64,000 nt of DNA from Mimachlamys varia. Lineage: Eukaryota; Mollusca; Bivalvia; Pectinida; Pectinidae. Made by a program: the position numbers and the translations under genes. The stretch covers positions 52,434,401-52,498,400 of the forward strand of contig OX392527.1 in the NCBI GenBank assembly GCA_947623455.1, written 5' to 3'. Below are positions 22,519 through 32,879 of the stretch, piece after piece. The notes under the pieces were generated by a model. The model was not told the DNA's origin and made no database searches. It saw nothing but the letters and a program-made list of their open reading frames with translations. The first letter of the stretch is position 1, and each line of letters starts with the position of its first letter.

Positions 22519-25500
22519 GTACGTAGCTTTGTTTTAACAAATACATATAGGATGTCATTACATTGTAACTTGTATTTTACATTGTATTACATGTACATGT
22601 AATTACTATCTACATAAACGATATCGTAAACACTAGTTTAAAAACTAATACAATATTCATCAATAAAAAGTTTTATCGGCCTTATTTAGAAAACATTTGT
22701 TTTTTAACTGGGGTACAAAAGCGTTTTCAGTTATGCTACTGATTTATCATATTGAACAGAAAGTGCAGAATATAAATATCTTTTATCGTGTAAGATGAAC
22801 ATTTTTGAGTATGCTCAATAATGTGCTTACTTGTTATGATTGACATTGACCCTGTTCTCACTATGAGAACTTTGATACGACCAAGATTTACATGGCGGTT
22901 GTAGTCGATGTAGCAGAAGACTCTTCCGAAACACCTGGTCTTATTTTCTTTCTTTTTTTACTGGGGTCTTCATGTAAATAGTTCTTTTGTTCATATTTTG
23001 TCCGTAGTTTAATCGATTTTAAGTTCGGATTAGGATTTTGTTAACGTTTCGGTGTTCTCTAAAAATTGTTTACGAGTGAAAGAAAATGCATTCTGCCAAA
23101 TGCTTTCTATACTTTTTGATGAATGACGAAAATATAATGGTAAAACGATAACAGTTTTAGCAAAATACAGGGTGTTGGGAGTAACATTGTCCGATTTTTG
23201 TAATGACGTCACTAATATAAAATAGCCGGCACACCCTGTTTGATGAATCCCTCCCTGCCAATTTTACATTGTATGATTTTCTAAAGTAAGAAATACAACT
23301 TAATTATTAAGTAATTATTTTATTAACTGATGTAAATAAAAACAAGTACTTCTACCTTCCATTACGTAACAGCGAGAAACTGGTTTTGATAACACGCTTT
23401 GTCAATATGAAATAGATACCGCTGTTAAACTGTCAGACACATGATTGTTTATGTACCATTGGTAAATTTAAACGATATATTCTACACATCATTAAACGCT
23501 CAATATACGTAACTTTCGGCAAAAAATCAAGTGTAATATTTTTTGTATTATTATAGATTTAGTTAAGATTAACTGATATCAGCAATATTCAAAATGAATT
23601 CTTACGCGGTAACCGGTACGGCGACAGTTGAAACTCGATTTTTGTAAACACGCGTCCATTTTGAACTGTCTTCTAACTTCGGCTTGTGGGCCCCACCTGA
23701 ATTTTTTTTATAATTCTTTAGATTTTTCTGTCAAGAGTTTCTTGTTAGGTGCCGCTCAGGTTTACTTCGTTTTTGGTTTGTTTTTGCATGGTTATCAACT
23801 GGCTTTTTTCATATTTTTTTCAGAATCACAAAAAAATGCTTAAGTTACGTATATTGGGCCTTTAAGATGCTTTATTCCCATCGTAAGACATGCTGAACAA
23901 ACTTGTTTGCTTTGATATACTAATTAGTGTCACAGTATGTTTTCACCAGCAATGATACTAATAATTAAGTTGGATACTTTCCCCAGTTTTTACGGCAATA
24001 TTTTTGTCAATATCAAAACACGGTCGTTAGCTCTGTTTGTTTTACTTAATGGTCCATTATACTTTGCCATTAACTCTTTACAATTTTCTTTTGTCAATTC
24101 CTGGAAATGTATAGCATGAAAAAACATACCACCCATAAAATAACACGAATTTGTGTTACTCTCGATAAACAATAAGAGAACAGATGGGAAAAAATGTTCC
24201 AATCATAACCCTTGTATGTCTACATGTTCCAGATCTGAAAATATTTTTCCTGTCATATCTTTGACGGTCACCTTAATGAGTGTCCTTCGTGGTTTATGTA
24301 AGGTTTTTGCGCGCCCGCGCATTCATTTAAGGGTTTATTCGTATTCTTCTTCTGATTTATACAATGCATACCTGTATCTACACGTGTACAAAATCTCATT
24401 CAGATCGTAATGATAGAAAAGTATGAAGTATGTTGGTAAAAAATGCAAATTTGCCTTAAATGAATGGCATGTGCAGATTCCGTGCGCCCGCGCATTTGTT
24501 ATTAAATATTTTTACAATTTGTCTTCTGATTCTCAAAACGTAAGTACTAACCTGTATTTGTGCAAAACTTCAGGTCGGTCGGGTCAACAGAAAGGAACGA
24601 AATACGTTTACGTTGATGAATATTACGTTTCGATGTAGGCATTCCAATCAGAATCAATGTACAGGGAGTTATGCGTGTCATGCAAGGATTGAGCGCGCCC
24701 GCGCTTTCGTTTTTAAATATTTCTACAATTTTTCTTTTTATTGTTAAAAGTATACATTTAAGTAGGTTTATGCAAATTTACAGCAATATCTTGTAGGTAC
24801 AAAGTACCGAAATACGTCGATAGACACAGGCCTACGATAAAAGCTTAAATCTCTACCGTTACTTCTGTACGGGTTACTTCTATTACCCTGTTTCATTTGA
24901 ATTTTGTCTGTACATCTAAGTCCGTGGTTTTTCATTGAATAACGCTACATAATTGTTGTATCGATCTATACGCAAAAGTCGGCGGTGTATTTTAATCAGA
25001 ACTGTTTTTAAATACTTTTTGAAAATTGCGTAATTCCCAGCAAGACTTTTGTTATCGAAATCACGGACTTAGATAGCAATATAATTCCGTGCCGAAATAG
25101 AGTTCAAACCGATCTTTATTGGCATTTGGTGGTGGACCCAAATCACGACTCATATGCAAGGGATGGGGCTTTTATATTTCCTTTACACATATTTGTAATA
25201 TTTTTTTGAAATTAAGCAATTATCATGATCATGTACTAAAGTGATACTGTACGCATTCAAATATGTGTATCTATATGTAACAACTGTAGTAATAATGCGG
25301 TCATTTATATATTGATAAATTGTCCTAGGTGACTTGTAAACTTTATATTGCTACATTACAGTGAAACCTTGCTTAAAGATAGCCTCAAAATGAAGACCAC
25401 CTCGCTATTAAGACCACTTCATTCAGCCCCGAAAAAAATCTTCTATATATCTTTGTATTTAAAGCTTCACTATTAAGACCACCTCACAATTAAGACCACC

Positions 25501-28500
25501 TCTCTATAAACACCAGTTTTGAAAAGTCCAAAACGCCACTTTTGCACTAAGTTTCACCTCACTACTCAGACCACCGACCAAACGGAAAGTAACCTGGTGT
25601 GTATTCCACTGTGTACACCTGTCAAGTGTCAGATCAGTTAACTGTATTTTGGTGTCAAATTGGCTAATCAGTTACAATCAGGGTTTTACAGTATGAAGCC
25701 TATTATCAATTAATTGACAATGGAAACATGGTCAAAAAGTGGATTTCAGAGAAATCTGTCTGCATGGTCACCCTCGATTTTCAGACTACCCGGCTATTAA
25801 GACCACTTTTGTTTGGTCCCTTAGGTTGTCATAATAGAGAGGTTTCACTGTATATATGTTGGTTTTGACATAGGAATAATTCCGTATATATTTGTTCCAT
25901 TCTCTTAGCTCTGGGTCGGTTGTCTGGTCACACTATTCCTGCTAGCTATCCATGGCGGGGATAGTACTTTTTGTGACTATATCGCGTCCTGTTTGCATGA
26001 CGACGACATAGAAATAGACAAGAATGACTACATCTATGAGAATCTGCACACCCGGGAATTTGCCAAATTGCAGTAAGTGTCATTGAACGGTGTTATGAAG
26101 TGAAGCGAATATCATCTTTTTGAATTCAGAGTGTTTTCGTATTTAATAACATACCATTGGTTTTATTACTTATCTATAGACCGTTCTTAATAAGATGCTA
26201 AAAATTATTCATAAGATATCGAAAATGAGGCTTTCAGAGGCTGAAGTGTAAATAAACATAGCTACCCCCGGCGCTTCGATTTTTGTGAAAGATCTGACGA
26301 GTGTTCCTAACATTGTTGATTTATCTGTTGTATTTGTACATTCAATGTGTACATACAAATATCAGAAAATACCTAGGTGTCAACAAAACATTCAACATTA
26401 ATAACCTTTTATTTACATTTATTTCTGTCTATATGATATTGTCGAGTATTTAATGTTCTTGTTTTAGTGTTGTAGTATTTTTTCACTCATAAGTTGTCTA
26501 TTACTATTTATATATTCATTTTCTCTTACAGATACGATGCATATTATGCTCTCTATTACCATTACTTCGCGTTCACCTATATCCACTCTATCACCCCAAG
26601 TTCAAGAGCCGTTCTATCGTAAGTATAAATATATCGTTATCTCCCTTTCTTTCCTTCATCTTGTTTGTGAACGAAAAATTAGGGAGAATTTTAACAGGAT
26701 ATTAGTCGCCTTTCTTGCATTGGCGATAATGCTAAAGTTCAAACGGAATGTATTAGACAGGGAAATCACACCCGAGGGATTCTTAAAGGAGGGGTGCCAA
26801 TTTGGGCCCTTCTGCGACCCTATCAGCGATAAGGCTAATATTTTGCAGGAAAACATTTTAAGGCCAGTTGCATATTGTATTATGTTCAAAACGACTGATT
26901 TTGTGTGGGCTCATAGAAAATTTGGGGGTCAAAGTAAGGGAGTGTAAAATAAAAAATGTGTTGTTGAAGTTCTCACGCAATGTAAAATGTAGAAAAACTT
27001 CTAGTTTGTGCAGTTTCTGTTAAATAAGTAGCAGACTTGAAGATTTAAATTGAACAAAAACAAGAAAAAAAACTCAAAGTACGTCCAGGTCACATCCTTC
27101 AGTTGGTAACTGATCTATTTTGATATCAAATACTTTAAGAAAATTAAGAAAATCTTCCATAACCGACTCCAAAAGAGAATGACAACAATTATCACCCTTA
27201 CCTGGAGATCATAATATATACTTGGCAAATTACTAACCCAGCAGGGTTCTATGGGACCTTGTGGTGGGGCCCATAAGGGGTTATATTGTGCAATTTGTGG
27301 TTTTGATTATATTTTTTCAAGAAAAAACGTGTCTAATTTTATCAGACATGGAAGCAAATATCCCTTACAAGTGAGAAGAAAACATCTGCAGAATCTGCAA
27401 TTTGTTGACCCCAGGAAGGACTCTGTTTGGGGCCCCAAAAGGTGTCTAAATGGGCATGTTAAGCTTCAATAAACATTTTATTAAACCGTTAGTTCGATTC
27501 TAACCAAAATTGATTGCAATTATACCATGTAGGTGTAATCGGAATCCATATTTAGCATATTGCTCACTTTCTGGGGGTGCAGAGGCCGCCAATGGGATCG
27601 CGTAATGAATTTTTGGCATTAATCTTACCAATGCTTGCACTGTTGGTATAATTATCGTTATAATTAAGATGTTAAGCAAAAATCATCTGATTACATGGTA
27701 TTTTATGATGATGGTCTTTACAAGTATATCATTAATCAGATCCTGACCCTGAGACCCAATAGCAATACACAATGTTTGATGCAATCCTGTCAGGTATTCT
27801 CTATATCCATAGGAGTGTGCCAGGGTACATTTTTGTTTGAAAAAAATAAGTTCATTATGAATGACAAACGCAACAACAGTACACTATTCTTTTAAGATAC
27901 CAATTGGACCTTAATAGATATTAAAGACTAAACGATCAAAGCTGAAAATGGTATGTTACCCTTTCCCCCCTCCTCTCCCCCACACACACATACAGGGGTC
28001 AGCAGGTGCAGTACTTTCTACCCACTTGCTTGCGAACATTGTTTCATGTTTGTGATCAAAATTAGAGATGTCAATTTGGAAGAGTGTCAATAAAACTAAA
28101 ACGATGCACGCTATCACCCCTCTTTTGGCCCCACCAAAAGGCCCCATATAAGCCTGCGGGGTCATTAACTTGTAAAGTATATATAATAATATTCATGTAA
28201 GGGTGATGATTGTTGTCAATCTATTTTGTGGTTGGTTAATGGATGTGTGTCGGTAATCTGCTGAAGTATTTGATATCAAATAAACCAGGAAGCAATTATA
28301 TGACCTTGACCTTCTTTATCAGTTTTTTACTTATTTTTGTTCAACTTAAATCTCCAAATCTGCTACTTATTTAACAGAAACTAAACGAACTAGAAGTTTT
28401 TCTATATTTTTCAGTTTTACACTCCCCCGACTTTGACCCCCAAATTTTCTATGAGCCCACACAAAATCAGATGTTTTGAAAATAATACAGCAGTAATATT

Positions 28501-31500
28501 ATGTAACTGACCTTAAATTATCTGCAAAATATAAGCCTTATCACTGAAAGGCCATAGAAAGGCCCAAATTGGTACCCTTGCCAAATTAAAAAAAAATGCG
28601 AGAATGAAATTTCAATTGTTTATATATCTGGTCTTAACATAGTGTTTTCTGTAATTCCAACTACCCGAATGAGCACAAAAACCATGAAAATTTATTTTGA
28701 CTGACTACTATTTTAAAAATGTCAATTCTTTCCTTTTCTCGACAAAAATGAATCAGTGAGCGAGAATAAAAATTACCCATATCAACAAATATTGTTGGCA
28801 ACAACTAATCTCTTTTTTTCTAAAATATACGGTCGAAATATTTTGAAATGTTTTAATTTCATCAGGTAACATGTTTATTGTTGTGCCATTGTGACGTCAC
28901 GTCGCATGCTAAGCTACGTAAGATAGAGTTGTCTTACATAGTTATCTTACATGAGCACACTATATCCACTTCAAATACTAATTTACAACTATATTGGATA
29001 AAGACTGATCACATTATCGTCAAGTTGCCTGTTTAGTCCTAATTCTGTATAATTGGATTTCCCCATTAAAAAATGGAAACCAAAATGTTTAATATATAAA
29101 AAAAAATATAGCTTTACAATTCATACTCGGCATATTTATTCCAAGACAAATCTCAGGAAAGCTGCTGTCTGCGAAATAGCACCATTTTTAAATGGCTCAA
29201 TGTTGTGCCATCCAAGGAGGCCAATCAAACAGCAAACACGTCATTTTTATCTTGAAGGCATATGTAGACTTGCTTCGTAACATATCAATTTCAGGGGTGA
29301 TGGAATTTGCAAAACCAAAATAAAGCAGCTCGTCGGATACTTCAAAGATGGCGGAAACACCTTCTGTCTCGTCTTATATCCCGAACTACAATCAGTGAAC
29401 AAGGCGTCATGCTGCCAAAGGTAAGAATAGAAACCCGTGTTCATTTACATGCAACAATATAAGTTATTATGATAGATCAGTTAAATGCAAAAAAGCAATG
29501 TTTGAAAACAAACAGTTTGGAAATTGCGAAATAAGTTTTTTTTTATTTCTCTGCAAACTATTGATACGACAGCTGACTGGTGACTTTATTAACAGGTGTT
29601 TGATGACTTGTCACGTGATAAACAGGTGTTTGATGACTGGTCACGTGATAAACAAGTGTTTAATGACTGGTCACGTGATAAACAAGTGTTTGATGACTGG
29701 TCACATGATAAACAGGTGTTTGATGACTGGTCACGTGATAAACAGGTGTTGGATGACTGGTCACGTGATTAACAGGTGTTGGATGACTGGTCACGTGATA
29801 AACAGGTGTTGGATGACTGGTCACGTGATAAACAGGTGTTAAATGACTGGTCACGTGATAAACAGGTGTTTAATGACTGGTCACGTGATAAACAGGTGTT
29901 TGATATAATACAACAATTGACTGGCCACGTGATTAGCTAGTGTTTGATATATTACAACTCTTGACAGACCACGTGATAAACAGGTGTTTGTTATATTTCA
30001 ACACCTGACGGGTCACGTGATAAACAGCTGTTTTGATATATAAAAACAGTTGAATAGTCGCATGATAAACAACTGTTGTTATATATATATATACAAACAG
30101 TTAAATAGTCACATTATAAATAGATGTTTGATATATAAAAACAGTTGAATAGTTACAGTATAAGCAGATGTTTGACATATAAAAACAGTTGAATATTTAC
30201 ATCATAAACAGATGTTTGATAGATAAAAAGAGTTGAATATTTACATCATAAACAGATGTTTGACATATAAAAACAGTTGAATAGTTACATCATAAATAGA
30301 TGTTTGACATAGATAAAACAGTTGAATAGTTACATCATAAATAGATGTTTAACATATAAAAACAGTTGAATATTTACATCATAAACAGATGTTTGACATA
30401 TAAAAACAGTTGAATATTTACATCATAAACATATGTTTTACATATAAAAGCAGTTGAATATTTACATTATAAACAGATGTTTGACATATAAAAACAGTTG
30501 AACAGTTACATCATAAATAGATGTTTGACATATAAAATAGTTGAATATTTACATTATAAACAGATGTTTGACATATAAAAACAGTTGAACAGTTACATCA
30601 TAAATAGATGTTTTACATATAAAAACAGTTGAATATTTACATCATAAACAGATGTTTGACATATAAACACAGTTGAATATTTACATCATAAACAGATGTT
30701 TGATATATTATAACACTTAGCTGGTCACGTGATAAACTGTTTTTTTATATATTATAACGCTTAGCTGGTCACATGATAAACTGTTTTTTGATATATTATA
30801 ATACTTAGCTGGTTACGTGATAAACTGTTTTTCATATATTTTAACACTTAGCTGGTCACGTTAATAAAAATTAAATTAAATCATCATTATAAATATATGG
30901 TTACTATGCAAATCTTTTGATGTCAGAATAAATCTTCATTTCTCCCGATGAGCTGTTGAGCGCAAGCGCTTCGTTGAGGAAAATCAGTTTTCTGTTTCTT
31001 TTATTCAATTTTATAATTTATTTATATATAAAGAAAGAGAGGGATTTTTTTTAAATATACAACACTCCGCCTAAAGAAGCCTGAGAAGGCAGAAAGGCCT
31101 TGCGACAAAGTTTTGCTTTTTATACTTTTATATATATATACATATATACATGTACTGTAACAGTTAATTGAGAACATTACATTCCATATCTAATTTGTTA
31201 TTTATTTTAAAACTGTATAATCTTTTTGGAATTATTTTAGCGAATGCTGCGGTAGGAATACCCGGTGTCAGGAGAACGCCTACATACACCACAGCTACCT
31301 GGTGTTTTGTGATCCTTACTACTTCAACGAAAACCCTGATGCTCCCCCCGACATGCCACCTCTAATTACCGAGGATGGCTTTCAGCCACCAGATGATCAG
31401 TTCACTGGAAGCAATTTCACCATAATTGATCCCCCTCCTGACAATTTCACCATAATTGATCCCCCTCCTGACAATTTCACCATAATTGATCCCCCTCCTC

Positions 31501-31574
31501 GCTTCCGTGGATACTTTGCCATTCGGAATGACGAGTTCCCTTCCGTGTGTTCCTGCACAAAAGCTAAATGTTAG
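22504..31574 (+). CDS. Five-exon secreted cysteine-rich protein (241 aa), family not recognised
   Basis: Exons 22504-22518, 25909-26072, 26532-26618, 29295-29420 and 31241-31574 join in one frame with GT-AG introns of phase 0, 2, 2 and 2, giving 241 residues and a TAG stop. The start MTRLQ runs into a hydrophobic stretch (LWVGCLVTLFLLAIHGG), so residues 1 to about 23 form a signal peptide and the product should be secreted. The mature part has 13 cysteines, including two CC pairs near the exon 4/5 junction and a C-terminal CSCTKAKC. An odd count suggests one free or intermolecular cysteine. Exon 3 is tyrosine-rich (YDAYYALYYHYFAFTY). Exon 5 holds three NFTIIDPPPD repeats. No known domain was recognised; an extracellular matrix, mantle or mucus role would be a guess. 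A TATA-like box lies upstream and an AATAAA just after the stop. The splice agreement makes the gene model strong; the function is unknown. Confidence 0.88.
22790..23070 (+). mobile_element. 3' UTR fragment of the RT-type retroelement, copy E
   Basis: The fragment starts at the last codons (AAGATGAACATTTTTGAGTA) and continues through the shared UTR to GTTAACGTTTCGGTGTTC. It lies in intron 1 of the cysteine-rich gene, about 270 bases after exon 1, in the same orientation. Confidence 0.6.
23500..23868 (+). mobile_element. MITE with AAAGGCCCAATATACGTAAC ends, copy 1
   Basis: The right end TTACGTATATTGGGCCTTT and the left end CAATATACGTAACTTTCGGC are inverted repeats. The body matches the copy at 58.15-58.54 kb in opposite orientation (for example GTTTACAAATACAGAGTTTC there versus AACTCGATTTTTGTAAACAC here). 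It lies in intron 1 of the cysteine-rich gene. Confidence 0.65.
24290..24830. repeat. Three diverged repeats of about 180-210 bp with a GC-rich box
   Basis: GCGCGCCCGCGCATTCATTT (about 24308), GTGCGCCCGCGCATTTG (about 24482) and GCGCGCCCGCGCTTTCG (about 24692) are each followed by TTTTACAATTT or a similar T-rich stretch and a pyrimidine-rich middle. They form a degenerate tandem set in intron 1, with GC islands in AT-rich sequence. Confidence 0.6.
25359..25850. mobile_element. 492-bp pogo-like MITE with TA target duplication
   Basis: Terminal inverted repeats CAGTGAAACCTTGCTTAAAG (left) and TAGAGAGGTTTCACTG (right) are flanked by TA on both sides (25357-25358 and 25851-25852). Internal repeats of CTATTAAGACCACCT are typical of pogo/Tigger-type TIR edges. 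There is no transposase. It lies in intron 1 of the cysteine-rich gene and ends 58 bases before exon 2. Confidence 0.8.
25909..26072 (+). CDS. Exon 2: signal peptide core and acidic N-terminal region
   Basis: Acceptor TTCTCTTAG at 25900-25908 and donor CA/GTAAGT at 26073. It encodes the hydrophobic core of the signal peptide, then FCDYIASC (two cysteines) and an acidic run (DDDIEIDKND). Intron 1 is phase 0, intron 2 phase 2. A pogo-like MITE ends 58 bases before the exon. Confidence 0.88.
26532..26618 (+). CDS. Exon 3: tyrosine/aromatic-rich segment
   Basis: Acceptor TCTCTTACAG, donor ATC/GTAAGT. The 87 bases keep the frame (phase 2 on both sides) and encode a cysteine-free, aromatic segment with seven tyrosines in the first eighteen residues. 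Because both flanking introns are phase 2, this exon could be skipped without a frameshift. The open frame that continues past its donor (to 26947) is intronic. Confidence 0.85.
26745..28585. mobile_element. About 1.84-kb foldback element in intron 3
   Basis: The left arm (about 26745-27420) returns inverted at about 27990-28585. For example GATTTTGTGTGGGCTCATAG (26898-) matches the inverse of CTATGAGCCCACACAAAATC (28450-), and TGGTGGGGCCC near 27262 pairs with GGCCCCACCAAAAGGCCCC near 28129. The spacer is about 570 bases. The arms are diverged, with many small gaps. No transposase frame is visible. Confidence 0.7.
28586..29294. other. End of intron 3, nothing recognised
   Basis: AT-rich intronic sequence between the foldback element and exon 4. 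The frame at 29053-29280 has no splice-bounded coding support. Confidence 0.5.
29295..29420 (+). CDS. Exon 4: first cysteine cluster
   Basis: Acceptor ATCAATTTCAG, donor CAAAG/GTAAGA. The 126 bases (phase 2 on both sides) encode GDGICKTKIKQLVGYF, then TFCLVLYPEL and KASCCQ, with four cysteines. This exon is also phase-symmetric, so it could be skipped cleanly. The E-box minisatellite starts about 170 bases downstream in intron 4. Confidence 0.87.
29591..29904. repeat. 30-bp minisatellite with a TCACGTGA E-box in nearly every unit
   Basis: Units contain AACAGGTGTTTGATGACTGG then TCACGTGATA. Exact TCACGTGA occurs nine times from 29611 to 29888 at 30-bp steps, with one TCACATGA at 29701. The palindrome is the preferred site of MITF/TFE/USF-type bHLH-zip factors in animals. 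The array is in intron 4 of the cysteine-rich gene. Open frames on both strands here follow from the 30-bp period. Confidence 0.95.
29905..30860. repeat. 44-bp minisatellite, continuation of the E-box array
   Basis: Units of 44 bp read TAAACAGATGTTTGACATAT then AAAAACAGTTGAATATTTAC and ATCA. They align to the 30-bp unit with about 14 extra bases. Around 29919-30020 and at 30725 the units still have CACGTG. From about 30060 to 30715 the box has decayed to forms such as TTACATCATA. Confidence 0.85.
31241..31574 (+). CDS. Exon 5: second cysteine cluster, NFTIIDPPPD repeats, C-terminus
   Basis: Acceptor GGAATTATTTTAG; open to TAG at 31572-31574. It encodes SECCGRNTRCQENAY, LVFCDPYYF, a proline-rich linker, three tandem NFTIIDPPPD units, and the end CSCTKAKC. 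Each repeat carries an NFT sequon, a possible N-glycosylation site. The repeat-encoding DNA is almost unmutated, unlike the decayed DNA around the gene. Confidence 0.9.
31413..31499 (+). repeat. Three identical 30-nt coding repeats (NFTIIDPPPD)
   Basis: Two full units (31413-31442 and 31443-31472) are identical. A third is identical for its 27 bases, after which the unique sequence RFRGYF follows. The period is divisible by three, so copy-number changes would keep the frame. Identity at synonymous sites points to recent duplication or gene conversion. Confidence 0.95.
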
Positions 31575-31590
31575 AATTCATAACTGGTGA

Positions 31591-31596
31591 AATAAA
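31591..31596 (+). terminator. Poly(A) signal AATAAA
   Basis: A canonical AATAAA lies 17 bases after the stop of the cysteine-rich gene. Just after it, a stretch of about 39 bases (from 31597) is repeated 60 bases later (from 31657) with few changes, a small duplication in the 3' UTR or flank. Confidence 0.6.
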
Positions 31597-31697
31597 TATC
31601 TCTGAGATGTTATGAAACAAACTATCATTCTAAATAACCGTTGAAATCAAACGATTTATCTCTGAGATGTTATGAAACAAACAGCCATTCTAAATAT

Positions 31698-32614
31698 ATG
31701 TGTTCTGCATTGAAAATCTTTGTGTATGTTTTTTATTCTGTCGCTATGAAATGGACGGCCATATACATGTACATGTAGTGATTTCATTTGCCGACATTCC
31801 GTCATTATGTTCTCCTCGCTAATCTACCCTTTGACGAATTAAGATATTAAACTACATTTTGATATGAACGGAATTTAATGAAATGCAGGTAAAGGACAAT
31901 TTATTTTTTATAGAGTTATGGTCACGTTAAACTTTGGAAATTACATTAAAATTTCACAAAAATAGTATAATCGACATTTGACAGTGCTGCCGTATTCAAA
32001 TAGAATTTAAAAAGCACAAACATAATATGACCAACTTTCAAAACCTCTAGTCTTGCTCAATCTGTTTTCGCGGTAACACGACTACAAAGATCAGCGCTAT
32101 AATAGCAATGGTGACATTGACCATGGCAAGTGGAAACACAAACTTCTTTAAGGTAAATAGATACTTGACCAATATGTGACGTTTAATCAAAATCGGTTGA
32201 GAAATGAAGTCGCAAAACCGAAGACAAATATTTTCTATAAATAGTAACGATATTTAATGGCGATCCCGGAATGCTGAAACAGAAACTCGTTCAGGATATT
32301 ATGATACTTTAACGTTATGTGAAGTGCAATAAAAAAAATCGGAAATGAAGTCGCTAAAGCGATGACAAAGACTTTTTAAAAATAGTAACGATGACGCTGA
32401 AACACCAACTTGTCCGATATATTAAATCATACTTAACCAATATGTGAAGTTTGATGAAAATCAGTTGGTAAAATGAAGTCACCAGAACGAAGGAAATCGG
32501 TTTCGAATTTAAAAGCGATGACAAATAGTAGACATACGTACAGTGTACGTACGGAACGCTATACCCACTCCGCAGTCGCCGCGAGGGGATAGCACAGGAA
32601 CAATTTACACGGAT
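31698..32614. other. 3' flank of the cysteine-rich gene, nothing recognised
   Basis: Two loosely similar stretches (GTGACGTTTAATCAAAATCG at 32177 and GTGAAGTTTGATGAAAATC at 32444, each followed by GAAGTCGC-like text) suggest an old internal duplication. Confidence 0.4.
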
Positions 32615-32850
32615 ACTCTTGGAAAAGTATAAAAAGAATGAATCAGGTAGTCCGGAAGCGTAAACCTCTTCTGCTTTAGCGAAGACATCCGCCATGTAAA
32701 TGTCAAGGCCTCAAAATGAGAACTGTTCATCATTCTCAATCAAAACAAGGAAGCAAACAAATAAGTAAATGGGAAACGTTCAACTTCACATCAAACAAGG
32801 ATACATAATATTTCACAATGAGACCAAGATGGCGACAATAAATCATGAAC
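32615..32850 (-). mobile_element. 3' fragment of the RT-type retroelement, copy F1
   Basis: Inverse fragment covering the UTR and the last codons (CAAGATGGCGACAATAAA, CATCCGCCATGTAAATG). It lies head to head with copy F2, so the pair forms an imperfect inverted repeat. Confidence 0.55.
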
Positions 32851-32879
32851 AAAATATTTGAAAAAAAACCATATATGTT

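Noticed and set aside
26537..26947. 136-codon + frame
   Set aside because: It reads exon 3 in a wrong frame and continues into the intron and the foldback element.
29498..29842. 114-codon + frame ending in repeated MTGHVINRC units
   Set aside because: It is intronic and produced by the 30-bp E-box array.
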